From DASYPQ01 sp046155895 (GTDB lineage: Bacteria; Planctomycetota; UBA1135; GCA-002686595): DNA of 64,000 nt. Positions 47,177-54,614 of this stretch are shown piece by piece (within the stretch, counting starts at the first letter, position 1; every line of letters starts with the position of its first letter). Both the position numbers and the translations under genes were made by a program. Where the stretch lies: positions 14,631-78,630 of the forward strand of contig JBJXFB010000093.1 in assembly GCA_046155895.1 (NCBI GenBank), in the 5' to 3' direction. The notes under the pieces were generated by a model. The model was not told the DNA's origin. It was given only the letters and a program-made list of their open reading frames with translations, and searched no databases.

Positions 47177-47955
47177 GCGACGGCGGGTCCCTTCTGCAGC
47201 ATCAGGTTCGACTTGAAGATCACTTCCATGAGCTCCTTCTTCAGGGCCAGGTTCGCCGCCTCGGGCGAGAGTCCCTGGACCGAGTTGTAGAGCGAAGCGA
47301 TCCCGGCGTCGAAATCCTTCATGTTGGCGAGGCGGTTCAACGCTGCCTCGGTCGACTCCAGCGACTGGACGAGCTTGGCGACGCGCCGCTCCAGCCGGTC
47401 GATGTAGTCGTCGCGCTGCCGGATCTGGAAGGCGGAAGCCCGGCGCCGCATCTCCTCGAGGAGGACGCACCCGCGTTCGGCGAGCTCGCGTTCGACGGCC
47501 ATCGTCTCCGGGGTCTTCGGTCCGAGCTTCGCGAACGACTCGCGGACCGCCGCGATCATCTTCTGGATGGTCGGGTCGTCCGCGTCGGCCGCCGGCATCG
47601 AGAGGACGGCCGCGCGCTCGCGGCGCATCTCGGCCAGCTCGATCATGATCTCGCCGCGGTTGCGTTCGATCTCACCGCGCGACGCCGTGACCTCCTCGAC
47701 TCCCTTGAGGAGGCCGAGGAGACCCTCCTGGGCGCGATCGGCGAGGCCGCCGAGATCGGCCGTCATCCCGCCGATCGTCCGCTCCATGATCGTGCGGTTG
47801 ACCGCCTTCTCGATCAGATCGGACACTTGGGCCAACGAGACGTGCCGGAGGCGCTGGACACCGCGATCCTCGAGCTGCTGCGGCGTGGTCGGGGCTCCGA
47901 ACTCGCGGACGGCCTGAGTGAGGGCCTCGTTGAACTGCTTTTTGCGCGTCGTCAT
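47170..47955 (-). CDS. Coiled-coil protein of unknown function
   Basis: A 261-residue, almost fully alpha-helical cytosolic protein without signal peptide. It starts TTRKKQFNEALTQAVREFG and contains long charged helices with heptads at about 60-110 and 150-215 (GEIERNRGEIMIELAEMRRERAAV; RQRDDYIDRLERRVAKLVQSLESTEAALNRLANMKDFD). I recognise no family. Its stop sits in the palindrome shared with the aldehyde dehydrogenase-like gene. It could be a structural or regulatory protein. Confidence 0.6.
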   Translation of the reverse strand: MTTRKKQFNEALTQAVREFGAPTTPQQLEDRGVQRLRHVSLAQVSDLIEKAVNRTIMERTIGGMTADLGGLADRAQEGLLGLLKGVEEVTASRGEIERNRGEIMIELAEMRRERAAVLSMPAADADDPTIQKMIAAVRESFAKLGPKTPETMAVERELAERGCVLLEEMRRRASAFQIRQRDDYIDRLERRVAKLVQSLESTEAALNRLANMKDFDAGIASLYNSVQGLSPEAANLALKKELMEVIFKSNLMLQKGPAVAT

Positions 47956-48049
47956 GTGGAAGCAAGTCTACCCCCGGACTCGCGACCCTGCGGAGGGCGC
48001 TGCGGGGAGCCCGGGGACTGGTGTGAATGGAAAGAAATGCCCGGCTGCG

Positions 48050-48055
48050 TATCCT
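48050..48055 (+). promoter_or_regulatory. Putative -10 element of the RNase R-like gene
   Basis: TATCCT in a GCGTATCCTCC context, 10 bases before the ATG at 48066. The distance suggests a leaderless or nearly leaderless mRNA and supports this start over ATG 48027. Confidence 0.35.
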
Positions 48056-48065
48056 CCCCGGGTCC

Positions 48066-49847
48066 ATGAAGCGCGATCCCGAGCCGAGGAGTCGAAAGCC
48101 CGCTGACTCCGAGGCGACGCCGGGTCATGGGTTCAAGAGTTTCCGCGACCTCGCCAAGTCGCGCGGGATCGAGCCGAAGGCGCCGCCAAAGCCGTCGGAA
48201 GGCGAACTGGAGGAGCTGATCGAGGACCACGGGAACTCGGCGCTCGAACGCGGATCTCGCGAGCGCATCGACCGGCGGCCGAAGGCCTTCGGGCCGATGA
48301 CGCACGGCCCCGACGTCTACCGGACGGTCGACTCGGAGGAGATGCAGCTCCTCGCTTCCTTCCGCCTGCGGACGACGTTCCCGAAGGACGTCGGGCGCGA
48401 GGTCGAGGCCCTGCCGCGCGATCCCGATCCGAAGGACTTCGGCGGCCGCTGGGACCTGCGCGACCAGATCGTCTACACGATCGACGGCGAGGACGCGCGC
48501 GATTACGACGACGCGATCAGCATCCAGGAGCTCGGCGACGGCCAGGTCGAGGTCGGCGTCCACATCGCCGACGTGGCGCACTACGTGAGGCCGGGAACGG
48601 CGCTCGACGACGAGGCCCTGGCGCGCGGGACGAGCGTCTACGTCGCCGACCAGGTCATCCCCATGCTCCCCGAGGAGCTGTCGAACCATCTCTGCTCGCT
48701 CGTCGGCGGCCGCGAGCGCCTCGCGTACTCCGTGCTCATGGTCTTCGACGCGAAGGGCCAGCGCCTCTCGGCTCGCGTCGGCAAGAGCGTCATCCGGAGC
48801 GTCCGCCGCAACACCTACCGCGAGGTCCAGGAGCTCCTGGACGGCGAGGACACGCCGGCGCGGCGCGAGCTCGCCTTCCTGGAGCCGTCGCTGCGGCTCT
48901 TCCAGAAGTGGACGGTGCGCCAGCAGGCGCTCCGGGACGCCAAAGGCTCGATGCGCCTCGGCTCGACGGAGCAGAAGTTCCTCTTCGACGAGAAGCACGA
49001 GGTCAAGGCCGTGGTGAACGCGCCGCGCTACTTCTCGATGACCTTGATCGAGGAGACCGCCCTGGCCGCCAACCAAGCCGTGGGAGATCTCTTTCACGCG
49101 CGCGGAATGCCGACGATCTACCGCGTCCACCCCGAGAAGGATCCCGAGGAGATCGAAGCCGTCGCCCGATCCCTCGAGGAGCACGGCATCCGGGTTCCGA
49201 CCAAGGACCGCCTGACGGGCCGGGACATCGCGCGGCTGATCCAGGCGGCGCGCAAGAAGTCGAATGCCGAGGCGCTGATCCAGCGCATCATGGGCCTGAT
49301 CGAGCGCGCGGTGTACGAGGTGCACGACCACGAAGACGTGGCGACGCACTTCGGACTGGCGCGCAAGGCGTACCTGCACTTCACGTCGCCGATCCGCCGC
49401 TACCCCGACCTGCTCGTGCACCGCTGGCTCTGGGCGATCGAGAGCCGGGGAAGCGAAGCCGAGGCGGAGCTGAAGGCCGAGGAGCTCCTGGCCGACCTAA
49501 ACGCCGTGGCGGCGCACTGCTCGATGCAGTCGGAGCTGGCCGAGATGGCCGAGAACGCGATCTTCGACCTCAAGGTCTGCCAGTTCATGCACCCCCACAT
49601 CGGCAAGAAGCTCGACGCGCTCGTCGTGCGCGTGTCGCCCTTCGGCATGGAGGTCCGGCTGACCGCCTACAACGTCGGAGGCTTCCTGCCCGCGCGCGCG
49701 CTCGGCGAGAGGTCCGAGGTCAAGGGGCCCACGCTCCTGATCCGGAGCGGGAGGAAGTCTCTCTCCTTCACCGAAGGCCATCCGATCGCCGTGCGCGTCA
49801 AGGACGTCGACTTCGTCCGCTTGCAGGTGATGCTCGAGCTCGCTTGA
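48066..49847 (+). CDS. RNase R/RNase II-family 3'-5' exoribonuclease without N-terminal cold-shock domains
   Basis: A 593-residue exoribonuclease. The RNB catalytic domain starts near residue 128; the four magnesium-binding acidic residues are Asp140, Asp146, Asp148 and Asp149 in TIDGEDARDYDDAI. Other signatures are VGVHIADVAHYVRPGT, ADQVIPMLPEELSNHLCSLVGG and HFTSPIRRYPDLLVHRWL. The C-terminal part (about 510-593) is a diverged S1 RNA-binding domain. The family degrades RNA processively, RNase R also through structure. Here the N-terminal region is only about 125 residues, charged and low-complexity, in place of the two cold-shock domains and helix-turn-helix of RNase R, so substrate feeding may differ. 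Confidence 0.9.
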   Translation: MKRDPEPRSRKPADSEATPGHGFKSFRDLAKSRGIEPKAPPKPSEGELEELIEDHGNSALERGSRERIDRRPKAFGPMTHGPDVYRTVDSEEMQLLASFRLRTTFPKDVGREVEALPRDPDPKDFGGRWDLRDQIVYTIDGEDARDYDDAISIQELGDGQVEVGVHIADVAHYVRPGTALDDEALARGTSVYVADQVIPMLPEELSNHLCSLVGGRERLAYSVLMVFDAKGQRLSARVGKSVIRSVRRNTYREVQELLDGEDTPARRELAFLEPSLRLFQKWTVRQQALRDAKGSMRLGSTEQKFLFDEKHEVKAVVNAPRYFSMTLIEETALAANQAVGDLFHARGMPTIYRVHPEKDPEEIEAVARSLEEHGIRVPTKDRLTGRDIARLIQAARKKSNAEALIQRIMGLIERAVYEVHDHEDVATHFGLARKAYLHFTSPIRRYPDLLVHRWLWAIESRGSEAEAELKAEELLADLNAVAAHCSMQSELAEMAENAIFDLKVCQFMHPHIGKKLDALVVRVSPFGMEVRLTAYNVGGFLPARALGERSEVKGPTLLIRSGRKSLSFTEGHPIAVRVKDVDFVRLQVMLELA

Positions 49848-49853
49848 GGCGGT

Positions 49854-50456
49854 CTACGAGGCGAAGGTCCAGAGCATCTTCGCCCCGAGGAGCACGCTGA
49901 AAGCGCCGGCGCTTCCGCACAGGATCCCGTGGAGCCGGCCGCGCATCCGGGCCGAAGCCTCCAGGGGCATGGCGATCGCCGCGGCGAGCGCGGACATCCC
50001 CAGGATCGATCCGAGCCCGAACGCGGCGATGCAGAGGAGACCGAGCATCGGCGTCCGTGCGGACTGCGCGACGAGGAGGACGAGGGCGGCCGAACCGGCC
50101 AGGCCGTGCACGGCCCCGACGCACCAGGCCTGGAGCGGCAGGCGCCCGTGGGCGTGCACTCTCACGCGGCGAAGCCGGGCGAACACGGACACCCCGAGGA
50201 CGACGAGCATCGCGCCCACGGCGGCCTCGAGCCAACTCTCCGCGGCTTCCGGGATGGCGAAACCGAACAGGATGCATGCACCCCCGGCGAGCAGGAGCGT
50301 CAGCGTGTGTCCCAGTCCCCACAGCGCTCCCTGGCGTGCCTGGCTGGCGATCGTCCCGCCGCGCGTGGCGAGGCTCATGACCGCCGCGACGTGATCCGCG
50401 TCCAGCGCGTGCCGGATCCCGATCACGAAGCCGAAGGCGAGGAAGTTCGAGATCAC
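49854..50456 (-). CDS. NiCoT/HupE-like nickel-cobalt transporter protein
   Basis: A 200-residue membrane protein with about six hydrophobic helices. The first helix holds the NiCoT signature RHALDADHVAAV (H-x4-D-H), the metal-recognition motif of nickel/cobalt permeases; a second His-containing helix reads GLGHTLTLLLAGG. It is shorter than classical NiCoT proteins (about 350 residues) and closer to compact NicO/UreH-like members. It probably moves nickel or cobalt across the inner membrane. The start is GTG 50456, overlapping the stop of the upstream gene as GTGA; no ATG is available before the signature helix. No urease or hydrogenase gene is nearby. Confidence 0.75.
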   Translation of the reverse strand: MISNFLAFGFVIGIRHALDADHVAAVMSLATRGGTIASQARQGALWGLGHTLTLLLAGGACILFGFAIPEAAESWLEAAVGAMLVVLGVSVFARLRRVRVHAHGRLPLQAWCVGAVHGLAGSAALVLLVAQSARTPMLGLLCIAAFGLGSILGMSALAAAIAMPLEASARMRGRLHGILCGSAGAFSVLLGAKMLWTFAS

Positions 50457-51898
50457 GGGCCGCAGAAGGAGAGCGTTTTCACGAGCTGGTCGTGGAGCCC
50501 GGGATTGTGCAGGCGGAAGTGCCCGTTGTACCCCTGGAATCCGAGAAGAAGCCCGAGGAGCACCGTCGCGACCGCGAGCGTCGCGCACAGCGCCGTGACG
50601 AGACCCCGCGGCCGGCTCCCGGGGCTCGTGCGCGAGTGGAGCCACCACGCGCCGAGGATGCCCGAGAGCACGATGCCGGGTGTGACGTCGCCCAGGTACC
50701 GCATCGTCGCGATGAACGAGACGAGACCCGGAAGCCCGGTGACCGTGCCGAGGATCGCGAAGCTCGCCGCGCACCAGACCAGAGCTCTCGAGGCTCGAAA
50801 CGCGGACCAGGGCACGAGGACCATCCCGATCGGCGCGAGCCAGCTCCAGGGCACCGCGAGCAGCATCCCGACCACGGGTTCCTGGGTCATGTACCCAGGC
50901 GCGATCGACACCCAGCGCGGGAAGACGCTCGCGGAGAAGCCAGCCCTCTGGAGCGCGTACGGGAACTCGCATGAAGGATCGAAGGGCCGCAGGGCATACG
51001 AAAAGAGATTCAGCGGCACATAGGAAGCCGACGCGCGGTAGGGCATCGTCGTCAATTGGTTCGCCACGCCGAAGTCGAGCCACGATCCGAAGCGCTGCTG
51101 GTTGTAGAGGAGGAGGAGGCCCGTCACGAGCGCGACCGGCGTCCCCAGCGCGAGCAGGGATCCTCGCCGTCTCACCGCCAGGGCGGTCGCGACGACGAGC
51201 AGCGCCACGGCCGGTCCGACGCTGACTCGGCAGGCTATCGCCAGAGCCCACAGGATGCCCGCCAGGATCAGGTTGCGGCGCACTCCGTCGGCGGTGGGGC
51301 CGGCCAGGACGGCGTCGAACGCAAAGAGCATCCCGCCGAGCAGGAAGGCCTGGCCGCCGAGGATCGCCGCCTGGTAGACCGCCGGACTCGCCAGCGAGTG
51401 CGGGATCGGATTGGAGAACGCGAAGACGAGGAGAGCGAGGCCGACGAGGAAGAGCGGGACGTCGGGGAAGAGCCTGCGCGCGAGGCGCTGGATGATCAGC
51501 GCGCCGAACACCAGCTGGAGGAGGGCGAAGACGTAGACAGCGTATTGGTCTCCCAGCGAGCGGGTGATCCCGAACACGCTCTTCACGACCGCCTCGAGCG
51601 CCGCCGGCAGCGGACCCCAGTAGAAGTAGTAGCGGCCGTCGTGCAGCGTGGCATCCCACACCCACAAGGGTGCCAGCGTGGGATCGAACGGGTTCTGCGC
51701 GGCCAGCAGCCGCGGTGACGGGGAGATCGGGATGTCGAGTCGGCCCGCGCGGAACCCTTCCGCGAGCAGGTCGTAGTAGTTGGAGTAGGTCGGCCAGCTC
51801 GAGAAAGTCCCCGCCGAGGCGATGAAGGCGTAGACGAGGGCCACGGCGGCGAGCAGCAGGATCGTGACGAGCGCTGCCCGAGGGCCGTTCATGGTCAC
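50453..51898 (-). CDS. Polytopic membrane protein, possible lipid-linked glycosyltransferase relative
   Basis: A 481-residue integral membrane protein with about 10-12 predicted helices. After the first helix it has a hydrophilic loop (TYSNYYDLLAEGFRAGRLDIPISPSPRLLAAQNPFDP...LHDGRYYFYWGPLPA), a layout typical of GT39/PMT- and ArnT-like glycosyltransferases and related DUF2029-like proteins. I see no clear DxD or DE catalytic motif, so the enzyme assignment is tentative. The start is ATG 51898 or ATG 51892; a TATCTT element directly upstream suggests a leaderless mRNA. The stop overlaps the transporter gene (GTGA). Confidence 0.6.
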   Translation of the reverse strand: MTMNGPRAALVTILLLAAVALVYAFIASAGTFSSWPTYSNYYDLLAEGFRAGRLDIPISPSPRLLAAQNPFDPTLAPLWVWDATLHDGRYYFYWGPLPAALEAVVKSVFGITRSLGDQYAVYVFALLQLVFGALIIQRLARRLFPDVPLFLVGLALLVFAFSNPIPHSLASPAVYQAAILGGQAFLLGGMLFAFDAVLAGPTADGVRRNLILAGILWALAIACRVSVGPAVALLVVATALAVRRRGSLLALGTPVALVTGLLLLYNQQRFGSWLDFGVANQLTTMPYRASASYVPLNLFSYALRPFDPSCEFPYALQRAGFSASVFPRWVSIAPGYMTQEPVVGMLLAVPWSWLAPIGMVLVPWSAFRASRALVWCAASFAILGTVTGLPGLVSFIATMRYLGDVTPGIVLSGILGAWWLHSRTSPGSRPRGLVTALCATLAVATVLLGLLLGFQGYNGHFRLHNPGLHDQLVKTLSFCGP

Positions 51899-51900
51899 GA

Positions 51901-51906
51901 AAGATA
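51901..51906 (-). promoter_or_regulatory. Putative -10 element of the membrane protein/transporter operon
   Basis: TATCTT on the minus strand in a CCTATCTTTCG context, 2 bases before ATG 51898 and 8 bases before ATG 51892, which would favour the second ATG as the start of a leaderless mRNA. Confidence 0.3.
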
Positions 51907-51996
51907 GGGAATCAGCGGTGGGAGCGCCCCATCGGGCCCCGCCTCGGCGAGAATCGCTTTGCTTTCCGAAATCCCCTTCCCTTCAATGATTCCGAG

Positions 51997-52209
51997 ATGA
52001 TTCACCTGAAGTGGGCCGCGATCGGCGCCGTCGCGCTCGGGGGCATCGGGTTTGCCGGAGGATTCTTCGGACCGATCCTCCTCGCGCCGGACGCGAACCA
52101 GGGTCCCCTCCTCGGCATCTTCATCACGGGACCTCTCGGATTCCTCCTCGGCGGCATACTCGGCGCGATCCTCGCGCCTTCGCTCGAGGGGCGCCGCAAG
52201 AGCGCCTAG
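51997..52209 (+). CDS. Small two-helix membrane protein
   Basis: A 70-residue protein made of two Gly-rich membrane helices (AAIGAVALGGIGFAGGFFGPILL and GIFITGPLGFLLGGILGAILAP) joined by a short polar loop, with a basic C-terminus (EGRRKSA). It resembles glycine-zipper type small membrane proteins. The function is unknown. It lies between divergent genes, 33 bases before the PPC lipoprotein gene on the same strand. Confidence 0.55.
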   Translation: MIHLKWAAIGAVALGGIGFAGGFFGPILLAPDANQGPLLGIFITGPLGFLLGGILGAILAPSLEGRRKSA

Positions 52210-52242
52210 ATCGCAAGCGCGTCCGTCCGGCGGAGAACTCCC

Positions 52243-53958
52243 ATGCGAACACGTCGTCCGTCGCCTGCACTGCTCCCGTTCCTGCTCTCGATCTCGTCCG
52301 CTCTCGCAACGGGTTGCTGGGGCGGCGGTGGCGGCGGCGGGGGCGGCTCGACCCTCACGAAGCTCGAGGCCGAGCCGAACGACGGGATCCTCGATGCCAA
52401 CGTCATCACGCTCGGCAGGCCCATCAAGGGCGACGTCATCGAGGAGGAGGACGAGGATTGGTTCCAGCTCCGCCTCAACGTGGGGAGAATCGTCAAGGTG
52501 GAGCTCTTCGGCACGCGTCTCGACCAGGAGACCTGGGACGCGGCGTCCACCCTCCCCCGCCTCACGATCTACTTCCCTGACGACCAGACGAAGGTCCACG
52601 AGCAGAGCCTCGCGGCCGGCTGGACCTTCGGCTCGCACGACTTCGACATCCCCTCCTTCACGGTGCCGCAGAGCGGGACCTACTGGTTCGTGATCCGCGC
52701 GGACACCGATCTCTCTCCCGGCGGCCGATACGTCCTGCGGGTCTCCTACGCCCCGGTCGCGAACCGGGACGAGATCGAGGAGCCCCTCGACCTCGGCGTG
52801 AACGACACGCCGGAGACGGGGCAGCTGGTGCAGAACGGAATGGTGAAAGGTTTCCACCGGGACGGGAACGACGACTACTACCAGGTGCAGGTGAGCGGGC
52901 CGCGCGTGATCCGCGCCGAGCTCGTCGCGCAGCGCAACGGCGCGTTCGAGGACGCGACGAGCCCCTACGATCCCCTCCTGCGGCTGCTCGACGTCGACGG
53001 CTCGACGGTCATCGCCGAAAACGACGACGCCTTCTTCGCGGATCCGGGGATCCAGGCCTACGTCGAGGCGTCCGGCACCTACTACCTCCAGGTCACGCAG
53101 GCCCCTGCGAGCACGGAGGACGCGCCCTACGTCCTCCACTTCTCCTCCGATCCGGCGGCGGCCGCCGGGGAGAGCGAGCCGAACGACACCTCGGCCACGG
53201 CCGACCCGATCGCCTACGGAGGCGCCGTGGACGGCGGGATCATCCTCGGCCAGGTCGACTGGTACCGGTTCCAGGGCGATCCCGGCGACATGATCCGCCT
53301 CCAGGTCTTCGACGTCGCGAATTCGACGGTCGCGGTCGAGGCCGTGGAAGTCGCCTTCTTCGCTCCCGACGGCGTCACGCCGCTCCCGTTCCACATCGGC
53401 ACGGGGTTCCAGGTGGCCTCGACGATCCTGCAGCAGAACGGTCCCTTCTTCGTGCGCGTCCAGCCCGCTCCGTCGCTGGTCGTCGGGACGCTCTACCGGC
53501 TCGAGCTCGAGCGCTTCCGCGCAGCCACGCAGGAGTCCGAGCCGAACGACACCACCTCCACCGCGGACCTGTTCCCGGGCGGCAAGTTCGTCGCGGGATC
53601 CATCACGGCCCCGGGGGACGTCGATCGCTTCCGCTTCACGACCAGCCGGGACCAGCTCGTGACCTTCGTCGTCTACGCCGGAAACGTCGCGACGGGGAGC
53701 GACGGATCCTCCGAGTACTCCGGATGGGGATCGGATCTCGCGCCGCTGCTGACGATCCGCGACACCGTGGGCGCAGCCGTGGCGACGAGCACGAGCACGC
53801 CGGTGAATTCCACCTTCACGGAGAGCGTCGCCGACGGTCTCCCGACGGCGGCCGTCACGTTCGTCGCGCCTCCGACGAACAACACCTTCTTCCTCGAGGT
53901 CGCCGCCGACGACGGCGCGGGGTCGGGCTCTCACTACTACGTGGTCGAGCGCCGCTAG
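52243..53958 (+). CDS. Lipoprotein with four PPC (pre-peptidase C-terminal) domains
   Basis: A 571-residue protein with a lipoprotein signal (LATGC, lipidated Cys25), a run of nine Gly as spacer, and four PPC-type beta-sandwich modules. The modules start near EAEPNDGILDAN, DTPETGQLVQNG, SEPNDTSATADP and SEPNDTTSTADL, and each continues with the typical D-x-D-W/Y-F/Y pattern (EDWFQLRL, DDYYQVQV, VDWYRFQG, VDRFRFTT). PPC domains usually follow secreted proteases or binding proteins; here they make up the whole protein, so it is likely a surface-anchored binding or adhesive protein. GGAG precedes the ATG. It is followed by an ECF sigma/kinase pair. Confidence 0.85.
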   Translation: MRTRRPSPALLPFLLSISSALATGCWGGGGGGGGGSTLTKLEAEPNDGILDANVITLGRPIKGDVIEEEDEDWFQLRLNVGRIVKVELFGTRLDQETWDAASTLPRLTIYFPDDQTKVHEQSLAAGWTFGSHDFDIPSFTVPQSGTYWFVIRADTDLSPGGRYVLRVSYAPVANRDEIEEPLDLGVNDTPETGQLVQNGMVKGFHRDGNDDYYQVQVSGPRVIRAELVAQRNGAFEDATSPYDPLLRLLDVDGSTVIAENDDAFFADPGIQAYVEASGTYYLQVTQAPASTEDAPYVLHFSSDPAAAAGESEPNDTSATADPIAYGGAVDGGIILGQVDWYRFQGDPGDMIRLQVFDVANSTVAVEAVEVAFFAPDGVTPLPFHIGTGFQVASTILQQNGPFFVRVQPAPSLVVGTLYRLELERFRAATQESEPNDTTSTADLFPGGKFVAGSITAPGDVDRFRFTTSRDQLVTFVVYAGNVATGSDGSSEYSGWGSDLAPLLTIRDTVGAAVATSTSTPVNSTFTESVADGLPTAAVTFVAPPTNNTFFLEVAADDGAGSGSHYYVVERR

Positions 53959-53987
53959 AGCCGCGGCCCAGGTCGAGGCGGCACGGC

Positions 53988-54614
53988 ATGCCCGAATCCC
54001 GCTCCTCGACTCCCGCGCGCCGTGACGACGGATCACGCCTCGCATCGCAGGACCGCCGGCTCCGCCTCCTCCTCGTCCACCTCGCGGGACGCGCCGTGCG
54101 CTCGCGGGTCGAGATCGACGATCTCGTCCAGGAGGTCTGGCTCCGCGCCCTCGACGGGCGGAACGGCCTGCCCCCCTTCGAGCCCGGGGAACCCCGCCTC
54201 TGGGGTCTCCTCCGGACCCTGGCGCGGAACGTCGTGGTCGACATCGCGCGCGTGATCCGCGCCAGGAAGCGCGCAGGACCCGTCGTGAGCCTCGCGCGGT
54301 CGGATTGGAGCGCGAGCGGGGCTCGCGCGAGCCGCCTCGTCCAGCCTGGCCCGGGTCCAGCGACCGTCGCGGCGGGCGCCGAGCAGCACCAGCAGATCCT
54401 CCGGGCCTTCGAGGCCCTCGCCCCGGAGCACCGCCGGGTCATCGGGCTCCGGCAGATCGAGGGGCTGTCGGCGCGGGAGACGGCGGCCCGCATGGGCCGC
54501 ACCGAGACGGCCGTGAATTCCCTCTTCCGCCGGGCCCTGGCGGCCTGGGAGGAGGCGATTCCCGGAGGATTCCGCGACGAGTCCGGGCCCGGTCCGCGCC
54601 CTGGATCTCCATGA
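53988..54614 (+). CDS. ECF-type RNA polymerase sigma factor linked to a Ser/Thr kinase
   Basis: A 208-residue sigma-70-family protein of the extracytoplasmic function group. The sigma-2 region reads EIDDLVQEVWLRALDG...LLRTLARNVVVDIARVIRARK. The sigma-4 region reads LRAFEALAPEHRRVIGLRQIEGLSARETAARMGRTETAVNSLFRRAL with a clear helix-turn-helix. The linker between them is long and Ala/Ser/Gly-rich. Its stop overlaps the start of a Ser/Thr kinase gene (ATGA), and no anti-sigma gene is present. This suggests control by phosphorylation, as shown for EcfP/PknT in Vibrio parahaemolyticus; that this pair works the same way is inference. Confidence 0.88.
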   Translation: MPESRSSTPARRDDGSRLASQDRRLRLLLVHLAGRAVRSRVEIDDLVQEVWLRALDGRNGLPPFEPGEPRLWGLLRTLARNVVVDIARVIRARKRAGPVVSLARSDWSASGARASRLVQPGPGPATVAAGAEQHQQILRAFEALAPEHRRVIGLRQIEGLSARETAARMGRTETAVNSLFRRALAAWEEAIPGGFRDESGPGPRPGSP

